Source of the DNA: JAICXG01 sp036494545
GTDB lineage: Bacteria; Verrucomicrobiota; Verrucomicrobiia; Chthoniobacterales; UBA10450
Direction: 5' to 3'
Assembly (NCBI GenBank): GCA_036494545.1
Contig: DASXOB010000022.1
Span: 496,001-560,000, forward strand
DNA length: 64,000 nucleotides
The notes under the pieces are model-generated. The model was not told the origin of the DNA, did no database searches, and saw only the letters and a list, made by a program, of their open reading frames with translations. A program made the translations under genes and the position numbers. This document shows positions 1 through 8,117 of the stretch, piece after piece. Positions within the stretch are counted from its first letter, which is position 1. Every line of letters begins with the position of its first letter.

Positions 1-987
1 GATACAGCAAAGGACAGTCGGCTGCTTTTTCACCGAGCGCAGGAGAAGAATCGCGAAGGGAACGAAAAAACGGCCGATCACCAGCAGCCAGTTGAGCACC
101 ACCCAGCCCGCGGTATTGCGGACGATGAACCACTGGGTTTCCTCGGGAATGTTGGCATACCAGTAGAGCATGTACTGCGCGAATCCGATGTAAGCCCAGA
201 AAACGCTAAAGGAGAGCATCCATTTCCCCATGATGTGGTAATGCTCCATCGTCACGACCCCCTCCAAATAACCGGCGCGACGCAAAGCCGTGATCACCAG
301 CACAAGGAGCGACATCGAACTGCCTGCTGTGCCGGCGAAAATATACGGACCCCACATGGTCGAAAACCAATGCCAGTTGAGACTCATCAGCCAATCGAAG
401 GCCCCAAAGGTCAGACAGCAGGCAAAGACCGGCAGACCGATGAAAGCCGCCCGGCGCATCCAGACAGTAAACTGCGGATTCCCATCGCGGTCCTGCCGCA
501 CCGAATAGCGGCGGAGCAGATACGCCACAATCGTTAGGGCAGCGAAGAAGAAGATCGCGCGCAGAGCGAAAAATTCCCAATTCAGGTAACCGCGCTTTGC
601 ATCGAGACCCTGATCGGCCCCGGGTGGGATATTCATCCAGCGATAGAGATAATGCCGCCAAATCCAGACCGGGAGAAAGAGCACGGCGAGCACAGGCATG
701 AGGAGCGCAATATTTTCGAGCTGTCTCCTAACGACCACCGACCATTCCGCATCGGTCACGTGATGAACAATCGTCCAGAAAAGGCAGCCGATGCAGAGCG
801 TGAAAAAGAAAATGAAACCGAAAAGCCAGGAAAAGCTGAACTGAACCGGCGAGATCACTCCGCCGATAAGGCTAAGGACAAGCCCGAGAATGCCGACGAC
901 GCCGCAAACAATCGAGAGTCCGGCAAAACGGCTGGCCTCGAAGTATTCTCCTTCCGGCGCGGGTATGACGTTGGATCGATCGCTCAT
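1..987 (-). CDS. actF: ActF, NrfD-like membrane subunit of alternative complex III (partial)
   Basis: The frame is open from an ATG at 985-987 to the left edge (329 codons, no stop), so the 3' end lies outside the window. The start overlaps the actE stop as ATGA. The translation has successive hydrophobic segments (residues about 25-60, 75-100, 130-155, 170-195, 205-230, 245-265, 290-320) with aromatic-rich stretches such as WMNIPPGAD and MLYWYANIPEE. These are typical of the second NrfD-like integral membrane subunit of alternative complex III. By family knowledge ActF and ActC anchor the complex and handle menaquinol. It is the last act gene seen; cytochrome oxidase genes often follow act operons and may lie beyond the edge. 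Position as sixth gene in canonical act order makes the call firm. Confidence 0.88.
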   Translation of the reverse strand, partial: MSDRSNVIPAPEGEYFEASRFAGLSIVCGVVGILGLVLSLIGGVISPVQFSFSWLFGFIFFFTLCIGCLFWTIVHHVTDAEWSVVVRRQLENIALLMPVLAVLFLPVWIWRHYLYRWMNIPPGADQGLDAKRGYLNWEFFALRAIFFFAALTIVAYLLRRYSVRQDRDGNPQFTVWMRRAAFIGLPVFACCLTFGAFDWLMSLNWHWFSTMWGPYIFAGTAGSSMSLLVLVITALRRAGYLEGVVTMEHYHIMGKWMLSFSVFWAYIGFAQYMLYWYANIPEETQWFIVRNTAGWVVLNWLLVIGRFFVPFAILLLRSVKKQPTVLCCI

Positions 988-1712
988 TTCTTAGCTGGCT
1001 CCGCTGGTTTGGCCGGCTCCGAGAATTTCTCCAAGTCTGCCTGGTGATCGGCCGGCACATCCGACGCGCTCGCGTGCTGACTGCGTTGCAAAGCGCGCAG
1101 ATAGCAAATGATCGCCCAACGGTCGCGCACCATCACACGTGGTCCGTAAGCCATCATGGTATTCTTGCCCTGAGTGATGGTATTAAAGATCTCGCCATCG
1201 GCCATGTTGCGAATCCGGTCATCCTGCAGGCTAACGACGGTGGCGAGGCCGTACTGTTTCACAATCCCGTCGCCTGCAGCGAGAGAGCCGTGGCAAACCG
1301 CGCAGTTGATGTTAAAGCGCTGTTCCCCACGCCGCATTAGCTCCGGTGTAACCTCGAACGGAATGCCCGTGCCCCAGTTCGCGCCCATCTTTCCAGTGTT
1401 GTAATAATCGGTGCCTTCGCTGAAACCGAGACGCGCATGCATGTTCAGCTCGCCGGCTTCATCAACCGCCCGGCCTTCGTCGTTAGGCAAAGGCATTTCG
1501 TAACCGATCGGGACGGTGCCAGCGACCGGAACTCGCTCTCCGCGTTGATCAGCGAAGAAGTTGCTCGGCGCCTGCGCGCGCACCTTTGGCTGTCGAACCA
1601 TGTCCGGGAAAATCTCGATTTCCGGCCGGCTGCTTTTTTGGCCGCGGAATCCAAAGACCGCCAGCCAGGCGATCACGACAAGCGTAAAAATGAGAAAGAA
1701 AGCGCGCAGCAT
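984..1712 (-). CDS. actE: ActE, membrane-anchored monoheme cytochrome c of alternative complex III
   Basis: 242 residues. A hydrophobic N-terminal segment (residues 2-22) anchors or exports it. A single heme-binding CAVCH motif lies near residue 138, followed by GSLAAGDG, and a distal methionine candidate is in the NTMMAYGPRV region. This matches the monoheme cytochrome c subunit ActE, which passes electrons from the complex to periplasmic carriers or the oxidase. The C-terminus is a low-complexity Pro/Ala/Glu/Lys tail (PAKPAEPAKK). The start lies one base beyond the actD stop, and its stop overlaps the actF start, so the genes are translationally coupled. Confidence 0.9.
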   Translation of the reverse strand: MLRAFFLIFTLVVIAWLAVFGFRGQKSSRPEIEIFPDMVRQPKVRAQAPSNFFADQRGERVPVAGTVPIGYEMPLPNDEGRAVDEAGELNMHARLGFSEGTDYYNTGKMGANWGTGIPFEVTPELMRRGEQRFNINCAVCHGSLAAGDGIVKQYGLATVVSLQDDRIRNMADGEIFNTITQGKNTMMAYGPRVMVRDRWAIICYLRALQRSQHASASDVPADHQADLEKFSEPAKPAEPAKK

Positions 1713-1713
1713 G

Positions 1714-2271
1714 TCAGGGTTCCTCGTGCACGACGGTGATGTATTGGCCGCCGGTGCGCTGCAGCAGTTCGCGCGCTTCGTTTTCGTTGAAGCGCGGATC
1801 CCGCGCTTCCAAGACCAAAAAGAAACCGTCGTTCGTTACGCGTTTGAACCGATTCCAGTTGAACATCGGATGATTCCAGCGCGGAAGAAAATTCATGGTC
1901 TGCCAGGCAAAAAAGGCGGCAAAAGCTGAAAACAAGACGGTGAGCTCAAACATGATGGGGAAGAACGCCGGCACCGTCCAAAAGTTGTAAGGCTTGCCGT
2001 GCACGATCAGCGGGTAAAGGAAGGATGAAGGACCGAAAGTGAGAACGCATGCGGTCAAAAGTCCGGTGACACCGCCGCAAAGCACGACGGCACTGAGCCA
2101 TGATTTGCCCAGGCCCATCGCCTCATCCATGCCGTGAATTGGAAAGGGCGAATGCACATCCCAACGCTTATAACCGGCGTCGCGCACCTGCTTGGCGGCT
2201 TCGTAAAGAGCCGAGGCGCTGGAATATTCGGCCGCCATTCCGTAAACTCGATTCCCGCGCGGCGTGATCAT
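1714..2271 (-). CDS. actD: ActD, DUF3341 membrane subunit of alternative complex III
   Basis: 185 residues, DUF3341 family. An N-terminal soluble part (EYSSASALYEAAKQVRDAGY, KRWDVHSPFPIHGMDEAMGL) is followed by two transmembrane helices (about residues 60-85 and 100-125). This is the usual ActD architecture, a small peripheral and membrane subunit with no cofactor. The start overlaps the end of actC by four bases (2268-2271) and it sits between actC and actE, as in canonical act operons. Length is usual for the family. Confidence 0.9.
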   Translation of the reverse strand: MITPRGNRVYGMAAEYSSASALYEAAKQVRDAGYKRWDVHSPFPIHGMDEAMGLGKSWLSAVVLCGGVTGLLTACVLTFGPSSFLYPLIVHGKPYNFWTVPAFFPIMFELTVLFSAFAAFFAWQTMNFLPRWNHPMFNWNRFKRVTNDGFFLVLEARDPRFNENEARELLQRTGGQYITVVHEEP

Positions 2272-3728
2272 GTGCGCTCCATTCCCCCAGCCGCGACGGC
2301 ATGATGCTCCTCCGGCGCGGCGTGATGGGCGTCAGCTTCCGGCAACACGATTTTCACTTCCGACATGGCAATCATCGGAAGGAAGCGGATGAAGAGCAGA
2401 AAGAGTGAAAGGAAAATTCCGAAGGTGCCGATAAAGGTCCAGATATCCACCCAGGTGGGATAAAACATGCCCCAGGCCGAAGGCAGAAAGTCGCGGTGCA
2501 GACCACCGACGATAATGATGAAACGTTCGAACCACATGCCGGCGTTCACGCACATGCAGACGAAATAGACGATGTAGATGTTGTGCCGGCACCACTTGAA
2601 CCAGAAGAGCTGAGGCGAAAGCGTGTTGCAGAACAACATTCCGACCCACCAGTACCACCAGTAGGGGCCAAAGATTCGGTTATAGAAGGCAAAGCGCTCG
2701 TATTGGTTCCCGCTGTACCAGGCGATGAAGAATTCCATTGCGTAGGCGTAGGCCACGATCGAGCCCGTCAGCAGGATCACCTTCGCCATCTTGTCGATGT
2801 GTTGCGGAGTGATGATGTCCTGCAGCTTGTAAATCGCGCGCGCCGGAATCATGAGCGTGAGCACCATGGCGAACCCGCCGAAGATTGCGCCCGCCACGAA
2901 ATAGGGCGGAAAGATGGTCGTGTGCCAGGTAGGTATCACGGAGGTGGCGAAGTCAAATGACACGACGCTGTGCACTGAGAGGACAAGCGGTGTCGAGAGG
3001 CCGGCCAGAAGCAGATACGCCATTTCATAATGCCGCCAATGGCGATTCGAGCCACGCCAGCCAAGGGCGAAAATTCCGTAAAAGAATTTCTTGATCTTCG
3101 AAGTGGCCCGATCACGCAATGTCGCCAGGTCTGGAACCAGGCCCGTGTACCAGAAAAGAACCGAGACCGTGAAATAGGTCGAAACGGCAAACACGTCCCA
3201 AAGCAGCGGACTACGGAAGTTCGGCCAGATCGCGTATTGCGTCGGCACCGGCGCTAGAAACCACGCCATCCAGACGCGACCGACGTGGATGCCGGGAAAA
3301 ATCGCGGCGCAAATCACCGCGAAAAGAGTCATCGCTTCGGCCGATCGATTGATCGAGGTACGCCATTTTTGGCGCAGCAGAAACAGGATCGCGGAAATGA
3401 GAGTCCCGGCATGACCGATACCGATCCAGAAAACGAAGTTGGTGATGTCCCAGGCCCAGCCAACAGGCGAGTTCAAACCCCAGGTGCCGACACCGGTTGA
3501 GATTTGGTAACCGATGCAGGTGAGGCCGAAGAGAGCGATCGCCGTTGTGACTGCGAACGCCACCCACCACCAGCGCGGCGTGGGATTCTCCACCGCACCG
3601 GAGATTCGATTCGTTACCCAATCGAAGTTGCGCCGGTTCAAGACCAGCGGCACACGCGCAAGCGGTGGGCTGACGGAAGCAGAAGCCTCGCCAGCGATCA
3701 CATCTGGTGCTGTGGTGGCTCCATCCAT
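2268..3728 (-). CDS. actC: ActC, NrfD/PsrC-like quinol-site subunit of alternative complex III
   Basis: 486 residues with about ten hydrophobic helices and conserved NrfD-family stretches such as VFWIGIGHAGTLISA, GIHVGRVWMAWF and MWFERFIII. ActC is the polytopic subunit thought to form the menaquinol oxidation site. The N-terminus (PLVLNRRNFDWVTNRISG) matches the cytoplasmic lead-in seen in the family; the C-terminal tail is His-rich and hydrophilic (AHHAAPEEHHA). It lies 28 bases after actB and overlaps actD. No frameshift is seen. Confidence 0.92.
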   Translation of the reverse strand: MDGATTAPDVIAGEASASVSPPLARVPLVLNRRNFDWVTNRISGAVENPTPRWWWVAFAVTTAIALFGLTCIGYQISTGVGTWGLNSPVGWAWDITNFVFWIGIGHAGTLISAILFLLRQKWRTSINRSAEAMTLFAVICAAIFPGIHVGRVWMAWFLAPVPTQYAIWPNFRSPLLWDVFAVSTYFTVSVLFWYTGLVPDLATLRDRATSKIKKFFYGIFALGWRGSNRHWRHYEMAYLLLAGLSTPLVLSVHSVVSFDFATSVIPTWHTTIFPPYFVAGAIFGGFAMVLTLMIPARAIYKLQDIITPQHIDKMAKVILLTGSIVAYAYAMEFFIAWYSGNQYERFAFYNRIFGPYWWYWWVGMLFCNTLSPQLFWFKWCRHNIYIVYFVCMCVNAGMWFERFIIIVGGLHRDFLPSAWGMFYPTWVDIWTFIGTFGIFLSLFLLFIRFLPMIAMSEVKIVLPEADAHHAAPEEHHAVAAGGMERT

Positions 3729-3756
3729 TATTTCGAGAGTCTGAGTTGAGGTTCTC

Positions 3757-6700
3757 TCATGTTTTCTCCATCGGATTTAACACAGCCTTGCCCTTTTCGT
3801 GCTCCGGACTGGCAACGCCGATTTCCTCAGCGTCGGGCATTCGCGGGTTTGGGTTGCGAATCCGGGCGAGATAACTCGTGCGGGTTTTTACATTCAAATA
3901 TTCGAGTAAACGATAGTTTCGATTCTCGGCTTTGATCTTAGAGACCCGCGTTTCTGGATCCTTGATATCTCCGAAAACAATCGCCTCTGCCGGGCATGCC
4001 TGCGCACACGCAGTCGTAAACGAGTCACGCGGGATGAGCGTCTTGTCCGAAGCGCCGGCGCGCACATGAGCTGCGATCTGCGCTTCTTCGATTCGCTGGA
4101 CACAGTAGGTGCATTTCTCCATCACACCGCGCATCCGCACCGTGACGTTGGGATTCTTTTGCAGTTTGATCGTCTCGGCGGGCGTCTTGTCCGTTAGCGG
4201 TCCCAGATATTCCTGATAGACAGAGAAGCCGGCGATTTTCGTTTTGCCCACTGGCCGCTGGCTATAATCGAAGAAATTGAAGCGGCGCACTTTGAAGGGG
4301 CAGTTGTTTGCGCAATACCTCGTGCCGATACAGCGGTTATAGACCATCACGTTGAGGCCGGCTTCGCTGTGAATGGTGGCGTTGACCGGGCAGACGGTCT
4401 CGCAAGGCGCGTTTTCACAATGCTGACACATGACCGGCTCATGCACGATCTCGGGATTCTCCGGCCACTGACCGTGATCCTGATCGAACGGCTTTGCGCT
4501 CGCAAAATAGCGATCGATCCGGATCCAGTGCATTGCGCGACCATGCGCCACCTGCAATTTGCCGACGATCGGGATGTTGTTTTCCGCCTGACAGGCAATG
4601 ACGCATGCGCTGCAACCGGTGCAGGTGTTGAGATCGACTGTCATTCCCCATTGCTGGGGCGCGCTTAGATTCGGATGGGTGTAAAGGGTCGGCAGGCGAT
4701 GGGGCAGCTCTTCGTCTCCCGCGATTTTTGTGACGAACTCTTCGTCCGCACGGTAACGCTCGAGGGTCGCTTCCCTAACGAGTCCCCGACCTTCAATGGA
4801 GAAATGTTCCTGGGTCGTGGAAAGGGCGTAATGGCCGGCCGTTTTTTTCACCATTACACTTCCAATCGCCTTGCCATCCGCAACGATGAAATGCGGGTTG
4901 GAGGTTGTGCGCAGGAGGTAAGCGTCGAACCCCGCTTCCTCGCCAACTGGACCGGTGTGTTTGCGACCGTAGCCTAACGGAATCGTGACGGAATTGTCGG
5001 CGTGACCGGGAACAATTACCGCAGCAATAACGAGCTGGCGCTTCATCAGCGCGTGTGGTGGCGGCAAAGGTGGCGGCGCCTGGCCGGGCTTGGATGGAGG
5101 TGGTTTCGGCGTCGGTTCGGTCACGGTTACCTCAATCAGGTCGCCATCTTTGACGCCGAGATGTTTCGCGTAAGCGGGGCTCATCATGGCGGCGTTGTCC
5201 CATGTCAGCTTGGTGATCGGGTCAGGCATTTCCTGGAGCCAGCCGTTGTTGATGTAGCGGCCGTCATCCACCGAATAGCTGGAGACAAGGACAATCTCAG
5301 GCGAATCCTTCGTCGGCGGCGCAACGTCCGTACTCCACAGCGTGTGCGCGACTCCACCGGCGGTATTGCCATTGAACTTTGGCTCGCGGTTCTTTGGCTG
5401 AATGTGGCCGGCAGAACCGTCGTGCAGAAATTTGTTCCAAGCGGTCTCAAAATCGCCCGGCGGCGCCGTCGCGCGAAAGGTTTCCTGGACCAACTCCGGA
5501 CCTTCCACTTTCGGCCGGCCGAGAACCATCGACATTAAATCCAGATCCGAGAGCCCGCCAAAAAGCGGCAGAATCATCGGCTGAATTGCAACATATGCTC
5601 CGCTCGGCGTAAGCCCGTCACTCCAGGTTTCGAGATAATGCGCCGCCGGCACATGCCATTTGCTCAAACCCGAAGTGGCGTCTTCATAATGCCCAAGCCT
5701 AACGACATCCGGAACTCGTTTCTGCAACTCCGGCCAATCAAGCGCCTGTTTCGTCTTGCGATCCAGCGTGATCGTGCGGGGTGCGCTATAAACCGGGTCG
5801 CCGCCAAGAATGAAAAGCTGCTGAATCCGGCCCGCATCGATTTCGCTCGCTAACTGCAGGATGCTGCTGTTACGCGGCGTCTTCGGCAGCTCGCGCAAAA
5901 GCAGGGTCGTGCCCAGATTTTTCAACGCAGCGTTGATCCCGAAAGCCATCAGTTGGACGACGACAGGTTGATGCGAGCCGGCTACGACCAGACTTGCACC
6001 CGGCCTGGCCATCAAATCCTTGGCCATTTCCTCGAGCCAGCGCGCATCGAATTTCTCGATCCGCGTCGGTGCTTTCAGGGTGATGAGAACAGAGGAAAGA
6101 CCAGGGTCCTTTGTCGCCGCGGCGATCTTGGTCGCGAGGGCGTGTGTGATCGCCGGGATTTGGCTGGCCGGAAAACGCAATCGGTGATCGGCCATTGCGC
6201 CCGTGAGGCTGAAACGATTTTCGATCACGTAAAGGCGGTTCATTGAATCTTTCGCCTCCCGCACGCGGCGGCGCTGAGTAAAACCGCGAACCGCCGTCAA
6301 ATCCCCTTCACCGCAATTTAGGAAATCGCTATCCAACGCCACGACAACGTCGGCTTTGTCGAATTGCGGGATAAGCCGGGTGCTGTCCCCAAAGCTAATC
6401 TGGGTCGAAAAATGTTGCGCCTCGCTCAGGAGCGGTTCGAACACGCACCAGCACATGCGAGGGAATTGCTTCAACAGCTCGGCGCGAAGCCGTTCCCGAG
6501 TTGGTGACCAGGTCTCTTCGACGAGGAATGCAAGACCGGCTCCGCCATTCGCCGCCATCTTCGGTCGCAGATCGGCGATGTATTTTTCGAATGTGGCGTT
6601 GTCGGAAACTTTGTTTTCCCTGATGAATCGCTGCGACCGCGATGGGTCGTAGAGATCGAGGAGCGAAGCCTGCGCGAAAGCGTCGGTCGCACCATTGCTG

Positions 6701-7092
6701 TCGGGATGCAGCGGATTGCCCTCGATCTTGATCGGCCGGCCATCCACGGTCGTGGCTATGAGTGGCATTGCCCCCTGGCGTCGCGGCATGGCGGTCGCGT
6801 AATAGAGGAACTTGCCGGGGATAACCCATTCCGCGCTCTTGGTGAAAGGCACGAGATGCATCTCTGGCTTGCGGCAACTTGTCAGGCCAAAACCGGCCAG
6901 CGCCATGGACGCGCCCATGAGCTTTAGGAAATTGCGGCGGGAAACCTCATCGCCCGACATCTCGGCCGCGCCGGCGGGAAATTCGCGTTCAAGCCATTCA
7001 CGAAAGTCCGGCGTGTCGCTTAGTTCACCAAGGCTGCGCCAGTATTGGCGACCCGTAGTCGATGGCGCGGGATGATGCAGGATGCGCTTCAT
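3757..7092 (-). CDS. actB: ActB, iron-sulfur/molybdopterin-oxidoreductase-like subunit of alternative complex III
   Basis: 1111 residues. A twin-arginine signal RRNFLK near residue 52 is followed by a hydrophobic stretch ending LTSC, suggesting Tat export and possibly lipid anchoring. The N-terminal two thirds is a molybdopterin oxidoreductase-like domain; in characterised ActB this domain binds no molybdenum. The last third is a ferredoxin-like domain with four Cys clusters: CTGCSACVIAC, CQHCENAPCETVC, CIGTRYCANNC and CTYC...CAQACP. These would hold the iron-sulfur chain that moves electrons toward ActA and ActE. A Pro-rich insertion (TPKPPPSKPG, PPPLPPPH) sits at about residues 687-710. The operon order A-B-C-D-E-F supports the call strongly. 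Confidence 0.93.
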   Translation of the reverse strand: MKRILHHPAPSTTGRQYWRSLGELSDTPDFREWLEREFPAGAAEMSGDEVSRRNFLKLMGASMALAGFGLTSCRKPEMHLVPFTKSAEWVIPGKFLYYATAMPRRQGAMPLIATTVDGRPIKIEGNPLHPDSNGATDAFAQASLLDLYDPSRSQRFIRENKVSDNATFEKYIADLRPKMAANGGAGLAFLVEETWSPTRERLRAELLKQFPRMCWCVFEPLLSEAQHFSTQISFGDSTRLIPQFDKADVVVALDSDFLNCGEGDLTAVRGFTQRRRVREAKDSMNRLYVIENRFSLTGAMADHRLRFPASQIPAITHALATKIAAATKDPGLSSVLITLKAPTRIEKFDARWLEEMAKDLMARPGASLVVAGSHQPVVVQLMAFGINAALKNLGTTLLLRELPKTPRNSSILQLASEIDAGRIQQLFILGGDPVYSAPRTITLDRKTKQALDWPELQKRVPDVVRLGHYEDATSGLSKWHVPAAHYLETWSDGLTPSGAYVAIQPMILPLFGGLSDLDLMSMVLGRPKVEGPELVQETFRATAPPGDFETAWNKFLHDGSAGHIQPKNREPKFNGNTAGGVAHTLWSTDVAPPTKDSPEIVLVSSYSVDDGRYINNGWLQEMPDPITKLTWDNAAMMSPAYAKHLGVKDGDLIEVTVTEPTPKPPPSKPGQAPPPLPPPHALMKRQLVIAAVIVPGHADNSVTIPLGYGRKHTGPVGEEAGFDAYLLRTTSNPHFIVADGKAIGSVMVKKTAGHYALSTTQEHFSIEGRGLVREATLERYRADEEFVTKIAGDEELPHRLPTLYTHPNLSAPQQWGMTVDLNTCTGCSACVIACQAENNIPIVGKLQVAHGRAMHWIRIDRYFASAKPFDQDHGQWPENPEIVHEPVMCQHCENAPCETVCPVNATIHSEAGLNVMVYNRCIGTRYCANNCPFKVRRFNFFDYSQRPVGKTKIAGFSVYQEYLGPLTDKTPAETIKLQKNPNVTVRMRGVMEKCTYCVQRIEEAQIAAHVRAGASDKTLIPRDSFTTACAQACPAEAIVFGDIKDPETRVSKIKAENRNYRLLEYLNVKTRTSYLARIRNPNPRMPDAEEIGVASPEHEKGKAVLNPMEKT

Positions 7093-7165
7093 AACGTTGC
7101 GAGATGCAGGATGCCCGCCATCTCCCTAGCCAGGATATTTGTTAGACGGAAGACTTTCGCGCAGC

Positions 7166-7891
7166 TCATCGGTGGCACCCCTGGCAATTGGTCGGTGGCT
7201 TGATGTCCCAGCGCTGTTTCAGCGTCAACCCAATCTCCGTTTGGGTTAGATGCTTCTTTTGCGACCAATCATCTTTCACCCCGGCTGGCTGACCATACTT
7301 CGCGACAAATCCCGCCGGTTGGACGTCGTCCGGCTTCCAATCAAGATTCGTGATCTGGTCCTCCGGCCGCAAAAAATTCTCCGGTGCGCGATGGCACTCC
7401 AGACACCACGCCATGCTGTGCGGCTTGGCGTGATATACCACCGGCATGTGATTTATTTCGCCGTGACAGGTGTAACAGCTAATCCCGCGGTTTACGTGGG
7501 CGGCGTGATTGTAATAGACGTAGTCCGGCGTGCGATGAATCTGCACCCACGGCACCGGCTGACCCGTCGTCCAACTCGATCGGACCGGCTCCAACTTCGG
7601 GTTCTCCTTCTGCACCTGCGTATGGCAGTTCATGCAAACCTGGGTGTCAGGAATATTCGAGTGCGCTGCGACCTCGACGTAACCGTGACAATAACGGCAA
7701 TCCATCCCGAGCTGCGTCACGTGCACATCGTGCGGGAACGGCACCGGCTGGACCGGCTGGTAACCGACCCGGGTGTATTTCGGCGTATCGTAATACCAGG
7801 TCGCGCCGCAAATCGCGCAGACCAAGACGACGCCACAGATCATCATCTTGAGCGGAAGCCAGTTGGTCCAGCGCGGAAAAAAATTCGCCAT
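7166..7891 (-). CDS. actA: ActA, pentaheme cytochrome c of alternative complex III
   Basis: 241 residues with an N-terminal transmembrane or signal anchor (residues 15-35) and five CxxCH heme motifs: CRYCH, CMNCH, CYTCH, CLECH and a C-terminal CQGCHR. A pentaheme c-type subunit beginning the operon is diagnostic of alternative complex III. It forms the periplasmic electron exit together with ActE. It lies 73 bases upstream of actB and is the first gene of the six-gene operon. The ATG is followed by a Phe/Pro/Trp-rich start (FFPRWTNWLPL) typical of the family. No clear Shine-Dalgarno is visible. Confidence 0.93.
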   Translation of the reverse strand: MANFFPRWTNWLPLKMMICGVVLVCAICGATWYYDTPKYTRVGYQPVQPVPFPHDVHVTQLGMDCRYCHGYVEVAAHSNIPDTQVCMNCHTQVQKENPKLEPVRSSWTTGQPVPWVQIHRTPDYVYYNHAAHVNRGISCYTCHGEINHMPVVYHAKPHSMAWCLECHRAPENFLRPEDQITNLDWKPDDVQPAGFVAKYGQPAGVKDDWSQKKHLTQTEIGLTLKQRWDIKPPTNCQGCHR

Positions 7892-8117
7892 AACGAATCA
7901 GCGGAGACTAAACCGGCGTCGGAGGGGCCGCCAAGTCGTAAACGCAGGAACTGGTAGAAAAAGACGTAGCGGCTTCAGAAAATTCTAATGGTGTTAATTT
8001 GCGGGCGCGCTCGGCGCGAATGCGGAGGATTCTATGAACGGGCGTTTGCTTGGCAAAAGAATTTTGAAAGCGCGCCAAAATTTTCTGTCGCGCCACTCCG
8101 CGCGAATCGCCAATCGC
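7892..8117. other. Intergenic gap before actA
   Basis: 226 bases between actA and the upstream DUF255-type gene, which is on the same strand. The act promoter is expected here but I cannot assign -35/-10 boxes with confidence. The far end abuts a copy of the overrepresented octamer (8117-8124) that contains the stop codon of the upstream gene. Short reading frames here are shadows without recognisable similarity. Confidence 0.5.

Noticed and set aside
7250..7957. 235-codon plus-strand frame over actA
   Set aside because: Antisense to a pentaheme cytochrome with five CxxCH motifs; the translation shows no domain.
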